Shown in pieces: positions 57,718-64,000 of a DNA stretch of 64,000 nucleotides. Position 1 is the stretch's first letter. Each line of letters opens with the position of its first letter. Origin of the DNA: JBGAPI01 sp044221335 (lineage in GTDB: Bacteria > Pseudomonadota > Gammaproteobacteria > Xanthomonadales > Ahniellaceae); the NCBI GenBank assembly GCA_044221335.1, contig JBGAPI010000008.1, positions 54,679 to 118,678 of the forward strand, read 5' to 3'. Both the position numbers and the translations under genes were made by a program. A model generated the notes under the pieces. That model was not told the DNA's origin and searched no databases. It worked only from the letters and a program-made list of their open reading frames with translations.

Positions 57718-58713
57718 ATGGCCCTGATGCCGAAAACCTCCCTGGAGCAGTGGAGCGTGCTCGCCGCGATCGTCGATCACGGCGGATTTGCCCAGGCCGC
57801 CGCGGCACTCCACAAGAGCCAGTCCGCGGTGAGCTACGCGGTGGCGCGTCTCGGCGAGGCGCTCGACCTGCCGCTGCTCGAGATCGACGGACGGCGCGCG
57901 CGACTCACTGCACATGGGCGAACGCTGCTGCAGCGCGCACGTCCGCTGCTTGCGGACCTCGTCACGCTCGAGCGACTCGCCGGCAGCCTGAAGCGCGGCT
58001 GGGAGCCCGAACTCCGGCTGGTGGTGGACGCCGCCTTTCCACGCGACCGCCTGTTCGCGATCGTCGCCGACCTGCGCGGGCGCTGTCCCGAGACGCAGCT
58101 GGAGCTCGCCGACGCCGTGCTATCGGGCGCCGAGGACGCGATCGTCGACGGCAGCGCCGACCTCGTCGTCACCAGTCAGGTGCCGCCGGGGCACCTCGGC
58201 GAGTTCCTGATCGACGTGCCCTTCATCGCGGTCGCAAGCCCCGAGCATCCGCTGTGCCGGCTTGGCCGCACGCTGACGAACAACGACCTTGCCCATCACG
58301 TCCAGTCGGTCGTACGCGACTCCGGCGCCCGCCATCCGCGCGACGCTGGATGGCTTGGCGCGGAGCGCCGCTACACGGTGAGCAGCTTCGAATCCTCGGT
58401 CGCGCTGATCAGCGCGGGGCTGGCGTTCGCATGGCTGCCCGACCACATCGTCGCGGAGCGGCTGGCGAACGGCTCCCTGCTGGCCTTGCCACTGGAGGCG
58501 GGCGGAACGCGGCGCGTTCCGCTGTCACTGGTCACGGTGCAACCCGATCTTGCGGGACCGGCGCTGCGGGCGGCCGTCGAGTGCTTCCGGCAGCACGTTC
58601 CGACGTCCGAGCCGGATCGCGCGCGAACGTCCGCCGGAGCGGCGAGCGTCAACCGTCGCCGGCCCGCATCGCGCGGAGGCGGCGGGCGAGGGCGTGACGC
58701 CCGCCCGCGCTAG
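57718..58713 (+). CDS. LysR family transcriptional regulator
   Basis: 331 residues. The N-terminal winged helix has VLAAIVDHGGFAQAAAALHKSQSAVSYAVARLGEALDLPLLEIDGR (about 13-58); the substrate-binding domain runs to about 300 (DLVVTSQVPPGHLGEFLIDVPFIAVAS; SSVALISAGLAFAWLPDHIV). The last 30 residues are Arg/Gly-rich and probably unstructured. It likely represses or activates the divergent pirin gene and itself through the palindrome at 57673. The stop overlaps the convergent gene by four bases. Confidence 0.92.
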   Translation: MALMPKTSLEQWSVLAAIVDHGGFAQAAAALHKSQSAVSYAVARLGEALDLPLLEIDGRRARLTAHGRTLLQRARPLLADLVTLERLAGSLKRGWEPELRLVVDAAFPRDRLFAIVADLRGRCPETQLELADAVLSGAEDAIVDGSADLVVTSQVPPGHLGEFLIDVPFIAVASPEHPLCRLGRTLTNNDLAHHVQSVVRDSGARHPRDAGWLGAERRYTVSSFESSVALISAGLAFAWLPDHIVAERLANGSLLALPLEAGGTRRVPLSLVTVQPDLAGPALRAAVECFRQHVPTSEPDRARTSAGAASVNRRRPASRGGGGRGRDARPR

Positions 58714-59762
58714 TCCTCGTAGCTGTCGGCGAAGACGGCGTCGCCGCGCAGGGTGAAGTAGCGCAGCGTGTTCGACGCCGCGTCGTAGGCCCAGAAGTCA
58801 TCGCCGTCCGGGTTGAGTCCGTAGACCCGGGTCGCGAAGGGCAGGGTTCCGACCTTCTGGCCGGTGCGCGCGTCGTAGTAGGCACCATCGCCGAACGCGT
58901 ACTTGCCGGTCGCGGCGACGATGATCTCGGGAAACGTGCGCAGGTTGGTCCGCACGTCGTGCGCGTCGACCTGCAGTGCGCCGTAGTAGTAGACGGAACC
59001 GTCGGTGGCCAGCACGCTGCTGCCGCCGCCGTCCTGCGCGCTGCCGTAGCTGCCGGAGGTCTCGAGCGCGGAGAAACGCGTGTTGCTGACCGAAATCGCG
59101 CGGATCTCGTTCGAGCTGAGGCTGCTGTTGCCGTGGATGAGGCGCCCGCTGCGGCGATCGAACTGGCTGTCTCCGCTGTAGCAGGCGCAGCTCCAGCCGA
59201 CATAGGGTGGATTGTTAGGATTCTGGATCTGCAGGTTCGGGCCCGGGCCGAAGACGTTGTAGGTGAACGCGACCCACTGGTCCGTGGTCTGCAGGATCAC
59301 CTGGTCGTCGGCGACGGCCTCGATCCGCCCGCCGAAGTAGGTCGATACCCGCTGTTCCCACTGCCGGGTCGCGAGATCCGCACGGTGCACGAGGTGCGTC
59401 GAGAACGGCTGGCTCGTCCCCGCGGGTTCGAAGCCGTCATCGGTGAGAAACACGTAGCGCCCGCTCGGCGACAGCGACTGATCGACGAAGCGGGCGTTGG
59501 ACAGGTGCACGTCGGAAATCCGGGTCACGGTATCGGCGAGAACGACCGCGGACGCGGAATTGACATAGGACAGCGTGTGGTAGGCCGGGGAATAGATCAG
59601 CTGTTTCGCCAGTGTCTGCGCCGGTATGTCGCGAGCGGAATCGGTGCAGAACGCGACCGGGTCCTGGAGGTTGCACAGGATCGTCGCCGAGGATGCGGAC
59701 GCGGCGAGCAGCAGCGGAGCGGCGACCGCGAACCGGAGAAGCATGCGTGCGTTCGGCGCCAT
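58710..59762 (-). CDS. Exported propeller-like protein A with VFADSYED tail
   Basis: 350 residues from ATG 59762, one base after the upstream paralogue's stop; an ATG 15 bases earlier is possible. Signal peptide FAVAAPLLLAASASS. The body has WD/propeller-like strand repeats (LSPSGRYVFLTDDG, ISDVHLSNARFVDQ) and shares with its neighbour a CxCYxGD...SGRLxHGxSxLSSNE segment and YGSAQxxGGS. It ends RGDAVFADSYED, close to the shared tail. Function unknown. Its 3' end overlaps the convergent LysR gene by four bases. Confidence 0.8.
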   Translation of the reverse strand: MAPNARMLLRFAVAAPLLLAASASSATILCNLQDPVAFCTDSARDIPAQTLAKQLIYSPAYHTLSYVNSASAVVLADTVTRISDVHLSNARFVDQSLSPSGRYVFLTDDGFEPAGTSQPFSTHLVHRADLATRQWEQRVSTYFGGRIEAVADDQVILQTTDQWVAFTYNVFGPGPNLQIQNPNNPPYVGWSCACYSGDSQFDRRSGRLIHGNSSLSSNEIRAISVSNTRFSALETSGSYGSAQDGGGSSVLATDGSVYYYGALQVDAHDVRTNLRTFPEIIVAATGKYAFGDGAYYDARTGQKVGTLPFATRVYGLNPDGDDFWAYDAASNTLRYFTLRGDAVFADSYED

Positions 59763-59763
59763 G

Positions 59764-60798
59764 TCACTCGAATCCATCGATGAAGAGGTCGGCGTAGGGC
59801 GCGAACTGATGCACGAGATTGTGCGTGTAGTCGTAGGCCCAGATCTCGCGGCGGGAGCGCTCCGCCGTGATCGCGGTGAAGTAGGCGCTGACGGGCAGGC
59901 GGCCGGCGAACGCTCCCGTGTGCGCGTCGTAGTAGTTGCCGGTCCCGGCGAAGGCGAGATCGCCGGTCGCGGCGAGGACGACGTCGGGGAACACCCGCAG
60001 GCTGTGCGAGACGTCCAGCGGGTCGACCTGCAGTCGACCGTAGTAGAACGCGCTGAAATCCGTCGCCATCGCCACGGAACCGCCGTAGTTCTGCGCGCTG
60101 CCGTAGCCGCCGGACGACTCCTGGGCGGCGAAGCCGCCGTTCGCGGTGAGCCGCACGGCGACGATTTCGTTCGAGCTCAGGTTGGAACCACCGTGCAGGA
60201 GGCGCCCGGTCGACTCGTCGTAGCGGAAGTCGCCGTAGTAGCAGTGGCAGTCGAAGCTCTGCGGGCCACTGAGCATGGTGAGGTCCGGGGCCGGGTCCCA
60301 GCGATCATGGGTGAACCCGATCCACTGGTTGCCGCTGCGCAGCACGATCTCGCTGTCCGAGATCGCGACGACGCCGTAGGCGGTATAGGAACGCCTCGAA
60401 TCCCAGGTCGACAGGTTCAGGTCGAAGCGGTGCACGTAGTTCTGCAGGCCGCCGGGCTCGCCGAAGGCGCCTTCGTAACCCGGATAGTCGGCGGCGAACA
60501 GGACGTCGCCGCTGGGTGACAGCGCCAGCGAGGTGAACTTGCCGAATGCCGTCCGCGTCGTCGTGCTCATCGTCGCGAGATCGACGGTCGTGATCACGCC
60601 GTCGGTCCCGAGCAGGAACAGGAGCTTGTGGGTCGGCGCGGAGACGATCTGCGCCACCCGGGCGGGCGGCGTGAGGCTCTGCACGGCGCACAGGGGTACG
60701 GGATCGGTGTCGTTGCAGACCGGATCGGCAATGGCCACCGGAGACGCCGCGACGCCAAGGAATGCGGCCGCGCAGGCGCAGAAATCAATGATCTTCAT
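59764..60798 (-). CDS. Exported propeller-like protein B with LFIDGFE tail
   Basis: 344 residues. Signal peptide MKIIDFCACAAAFLGVAASPVAIA. It is a tandem paralogue of the following gene: both have PVPLCAVQ/PVAFCTDS near the N-terminus, LSPSGxxxF, CHCYYGDFRYDESTGRLLHGG and SSNEIVAVRL, and GYGSAQNYGGSVAMATD. Ends YADLFIDGFE. The two are probably co-transcribed. The 265 bases before its start are shared with the divergent RCC1 gene. Confidence 0.82.
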   Translation of the reverse strand: MKIIDFCACAAAFLGVAASPVAIADPVCNDTDPVPLCAVQSLTPPARVAQIVSAPTHKLLFLLGTDGVITTVDLATMSTTTRTAFGKFTSLALSPSGDVLFAADYPGYEGAFGEPGGLQNYVHRFDLNLSTWDSRRSYTAYGVVAISDSEIVLRSGNQWIGFTHDRWDPAPDLTMLSGPQSFDCHCYYGDFRYDESTGRLLHGGSNLSSNEIVAVRLTANGGFAAQESSGGYGSAQNYGGSVAMATDFSAFYYGRLQVDPLDVSHSLRVFPDVVLAATGDLAFAGTGNYYDAHTGAFAGRLPVSAYFTAITAERSRREIWAYDYTHNLVHQFAPYADLFIDGFE

Positions 60799-61063
60799 TC
60801 GGATTTTCGGATCGGATTCGGGTCCCGGGAAACCGTCCCGGACCACGTTCGGGCGCGATCCTAGTGGAAGCGGCGCCCGGGTGCTCGCTCGAGCAGGGTT
60901 CCATCGCCGTCCGGACGTGGACATTCGAACAGCGAAGTCCCCGGCAGACACCTGGCCCCGATCCGTGCCATCGGCGCCCGACCTGGCGATGTCGGAACGA
61001 CCCACGAATTTCCGAATGGGAGGGCAGGGGACTCGTCGCCCCGCCACCCGATGGAGTCGTCCG

Positions 61064-64000
61064 ATGCGCATTTCCGCCTCCTTGCTGGCCCTGCTCGCGA
61101 CAAGCTTTCTCGCGACGGGCACGACGCAGGCTGCCACCGACGGGCCGGATTCCCTGGCCACCGGCAACAGCTTCAGCTGCGCTCTGAGCACGATCGGGAG
61201 CGTCAAGTGCTGGGGCGCCAACGGCTCCGGCCAACTCGGCACCGGCACCACCACGGATTCGGCCGTGCCGGTGTCGGTGATCGGCGTGGTCGGCGCGACG
61301 GCCCTGGCGGCCGGCCAACACCATGCCTGTGCCCTGATCCAGGATGGTTCCGTGCGCTGCTGGGGCTACAACGCGGACGGGCAGATCGGCAGCGGCGACA
61401 TCGGCGGCATGCACACCGTGCCGGTGGCGGTGGTCGGCCTCACCAACGCCGTGGCGCTCGCCGCCGGTGCGGCCCACACCTGCGCGCTCCGTGCCGACAG
61501 CTCGGTGGTCTGCTGGGGATCGAATGCGAGTGGACAACTCGGCCGACCGGGCAGTGGCAGCGGCCAGCCCGGCGCTTCCATCGGCTACGTCGGCGTGACC
61601 GCGATCGCCGCCGGGGCCGCGCACAGCTGTGCGCGCCTGCTGAATTTCGCCGTGTACTGCTGGGGCGCCAACGACAGCGGCCAGCTCGGCACCGGGGACA
61701 CCGTCAGCACCGATCATCCGGTCTACGTCGGTGGACTCCTCGACGCGGTTGGAGTGACGGCCGGCGCCAACCACACCTGCGCGGTGCGCCGTGTCGAGTC
61801 GATCGTCTGCTGGGGCGCGGGCGGCTACGGGCAGCTCGGCGATGGCCACAACAACGACGCCCTGTCCCCGATCGCGGTCGCCAGCATCAACAACGCGGCA
61901 CGGGTGATCGCGGGCGGCCACACGACCTGCGCGATCCGCACCAACGGCACTGCCAGCTGCTGGGGTCTCAACAGCTCCGGCCAGCTGGCCAACGGCAACC
62001 TCACGAGCACGAACCTGCCAATGACGATCAACGGCCTGTCCACGCCGCTGGCGTTCGCGGTCGGCGACCAGCATGCCTGCGCGCTGCTGTGGGCCACCCA
62101 TCTGGTGACCTGCTGGGGAGACAACATGGCCGGTCAGCTCGGCAATGGCCAGCGAGGCCAGAGCGAGACTCCGCAGACGGCGATGCTTCCGCCGGCCGGC
62201 GGAATCAGCGCCGGCGTGTCCTTCAGCTGCGCGCGCCTCAACGACGGCCGCGTCGGTTGCTGGGGGCTCAACAATCGCGGCCAGTTGGGCAACGGCGATA
62301 CCGACGTGGTCTCCGCGCCGAGCCCGCTGTTCGTCGTGGGCGTCAGCGCCGCCACTGCGCTGTCCTCCGGCTATCGCCACAGTTGTGCCGTGGTGGGCAG
62401 CGGTGGCGTGCGCTGCTGGGGCGCGAACGAGTCAGGCCAGCTCGGCGACGGAAGCTTCGGTGATCGGGTGACGGCCGTCGCCGTGAGCGGGATCAGCGAT
62501 GCCATTGCCGTCGCCACGTCCGCGAAGGCCAGCTGCGCCTTGCGGATGAACGGCACCTTGGTGTGCTGGGGCTCGGGTTCCTACGGTGAACTGGGCAATG
62601 GCAGCTTCGGAATCTCGACGACGCCGGTCGCGGTGGATCGCATCGCCAACGCGGTGGCGATCGGCGCCGGATCGAACTCGTTCTGCGCGGTCCTCTCGAC
62701 CGGCCTGGTGACGTGCTGGGGCCGCAACGACCAGGGGCAGCTCGGCAATGGCGGCGGAACGAACAGCGCGATCGCGATCGACGTGGCGACGATCGTCGCC
62801 GCGACCGAAGTCGACGGCGGCGACGCCAGCATGTGCGCGCGAACTCTGCTCGGCTTCACCTACTGCTGGGGCGACAATGCCTATGGGCAGCTCGGCACCG
62901 GCGGCACCGGCACGAACCTGCTCCCGCAACCGGTCGCCAATCTCGGCGTGGCGAGCCATGTCGGTCTCGGCAGCTTCCACAGCTGCGCCGCGGTCCCCGG
63001 CGAAGCGCCGAGGTGCTGGGGGATCAACGTGAATGGCCAGCTCGGCACCGGTAATACCTTCGACAGTCCGTCGCCGGTCGCCAGCCTCGGCAGTGGCGAC
63101 GCGTCCGCCGTCGCGGGTGGCTACATCCACACCTGCTCCCTGACGCCGACGGGCGACGTGCAGTGCTGGGGAGACAACCGCTACGGCAGCCTCGGCAATG
63201 GCGCGAGAGGCTTCGAGACGCAGCCGCAGGCCGTGCTAGGCAGCGCGTTCGTCGCCTTTGCCCTGGCCTACGGCGCCGGAGCCGGCGGCAGCGTGGGCGG
63301 CGAAACGAGCCAGTTCGTCGACCGCGGTGCGGACGGCCGTCCGGTGATCGCGTTGCCCTCGCCGGGCTACGTCTTCGTGGACTGGAGCGACGGCGCCACG
63401 AGCAATCCGCGGATGGACAGCAACGTCCAGTCCAACATCTCCGTGGCCGCGACTTTCTTCAACAGCCCCCCGCACGACGTCAGCGTGCAGGGCACCGCGA
63501 CCCCGCTGTACGAATACGAGGCACAGGGATTCGACATCACCGCCAGCGATGCCGAAAGCAGCGATCTCCGTTACAGCGTCGATTGCGATGGCGACGGCAA
63601 CTTCGAGATCCCGCCGCAATCCCCCGCGCATGTGGTTTGCGGGTTTCCGACGGTGGGCGCGGTGACCGTGACGGTGAAGGTGAGCGACCCTGCCGGCCTC
63701 AGCGCGACGGCCGGCGCAACGGTACAGGTCCTCGACGCCGCGCCGGTCGTGACCGCTGAGCCGCCGGCGGCGGTCGCGGTCGGGCAGCCGATCCCGGTGA
63801 ACGCGACCGCCATGTCGCCCTCCAGCGGCAAGAGCATCCAGCAGGTCGAAGTCGACTGCCACTTCGTCCCCGGAACGTTCACCGTCGAACTGTCAGCCGC
63901 CAGTGGCGATGCCCTCGGCAACTGCCCGGCGGCCACGAGCCTGGGAACGCGCACCATTGCCGTGCGCGCCGTCGACAATGAACCCCAGTCCAGCGCGGTG
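61064..64000 (+). CDS. Second RCC1 twin-propeller protein, 3' end outside window
   Basis: 979 codons from ATG 61064, open to the last base. Signal peptide MRISASLLALLATSFLATGT, then fourteen RCC1 units with CWGxNxxGQLG, a divergent InlB-type repeat (GAGAGGSVGGETSQFVDRG) and PKD/Ig-like segments with YSVDCDGDGNFEIPP. It is collinear with the protein at 48630 without large gaps; in that paralogue about 17 residues remain after the equivalent point, ending in LFADNFE. A tail of the same kind is therefore predicted just outside the window. Confidence 0.88.
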   Translation, partial: MRISASLLALLATSFLATGTTQAATDGPDSLATGNSFSCALSTIGSVKCWGANGSGQLGTGTTTDSAVPVSVIGVVGATALAAGQHHACALIQDGSVRCWGYNADGQIGSGDIGGMHTVPVAVVGLTNAVALAAGAAHTCALRADSSVVCWGSNASGQLGRPGSGSGQPGASIGYVGVTAIAAGAAHSCARLLNFAVYCWGANDSGQLGTGDTVSTDHPVYVGGLLDAVGVTAGANHTCAVRRVESIVCWGAGGYGQLGDGHNNDALSPIAVASINNAARVIAGGHTTCAIRTNGTASCWGLNSSGQLANGNLTSTNLPMTINGLSTPLAFAVGDQHACALLWATHLVTCWGDNMAGQLGNGQRGQSETPQTAMLPPAGGISAGVSFSCARLNDGRVGCWGLNNRGQLGNGDTDVVSAPSPLFVVGVSAATALSSGYRHSCAVVGSGGVRCWGANESGQLGDGSFGDRVTAVAVSGISDAIAVATSAKASCALRMNGTLVCWGSGSYGELGNGSFGISTTPVAVDRIANAVAIGAGSNSFCAVLSTGLVTCWGRNDQGQLGNGGGTNSAIAIDVATIVAATEVDGGDASMCARTLLGFTYCWGDNAYGQLGTGGTGTNLLPQPVANLGVASHVGLGSFHSCAAVPGEAPRCWGINVNGQLGTGNTFDSPSPVASLGSGDASAVAGGYIHTCSLTPTGDVQCWGDNRYGSLGNGARGFETQPQAVLGSAFVAFALAYGAGAGGSVGGETSQFVDRGADGRPVIALPSPGYVFVDWSDGATSNPRMDSNVQSNISVAATFFNSPPHDVSVQGTATPLYEYEAQGFDITASDAESSDLRYSVDCDGDGNFEIPPQSPAHVVCGFPTVGAVTVTVKVSDPAGLSATAGATVQVLDAAPVVTAEPPAAVAVGQPIPVNATAMSPSSGKSIQQVEVDCHFVPGTFTVELSAASGDALGNCPAATSLGTRTIAVRAVDNEPQSSAV

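Noticed and set aside
35263..64000. Second attachment site derived from tRNA-Pro
   Set aside because: No copy of the tRNA 3' end (TTCGAATCTCACCGTCCCGA) was found by reading the sequence, and no integrase gene is present.

Overview
The window is about 64 kb of GC-rich DNA from a draft assembly (one run of 31 Ns at 23400-23430). The block thrS-infC-rpmI-rplT-pheS-pheT-ihfA-merR-tRNA-Pro, the greB/yjgR neighbourhood and several families of short palindromic extragenic repeats point to a gammaproteobacterium of the Lysobacterales (Xanthomonadales). This placement is inferred from gene order and repeat type, not from a database search.

Layout. 1-8.2 kb: end of a DUF748/AsmA-like envelope gene; a minus-strand cluster yjgR (DUF853 ATPase), zinc-ribbon membrane protein, greB; an ADP-ribosylglycohydrolase; and an intact IS4-family insertion sequence that landed inside a REP palindrome. 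8.2-11.2 kb: DUF4288 protein, secreted S1/P1 nuclease, and an overlapping sulfotransferase-like/class IV aminotransferase pair. 11.4-19.6 kb: translation block with a candidate threonine-rich leader peptide and terminator before thrS, an ATC start codon for infC, a structured leader before rpmI, ihfA followed by four 37-bp hairpin repeats, a MerR regulator and tRNA-Pro(GGG).

19.6-35.3 kb: a TetR regulator divergent from a three-gene polyunsaturated-fatty-acid/secondary-lipid synthase: pfaD (enoyl reductase), pfaA (KS-MAT-3xACP-KR-DH) and a pfaC-like gene with the PfaB-type acyltransferase built in (KS-CLF-AT-four hot-dog DH domains). The order with the reductase first and the fused AT resembles the myxobacterial terrestrial type more than the marine pfaABCDE type. 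No phosphopantetheinyl transferase is present in the window.

35.4-64 kb: an island rich in exported proteins (DUF4124-trypsin protease, small secreted proteins, lipase preceded by a PsrA-like box, a 2047-residue multi-domain repeat protein, two RCC1 twin-propeller paralogues, two tandem propeller-like paralogues), interspersed with regulators (GlxA-type AraC regulator, ECF sigma factor overlapping a TPR Ser/Thr kinase, ferredoxin-adenylate cyclase fusion, LysR regulator divergent from a pirin). Five otherwise unrelated exported proteins carry the same short tail, hydrophobic-F-x-D-x-[F/Y]-E, at or close to the C-terminus; a sixth gene runs off the window just before its tail would be expected. 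This tail and the lipid synthase are the two most interesting signals. A further pattern is that four genes end in a TAG stop that is also the first three bases of a palindromic repeat.
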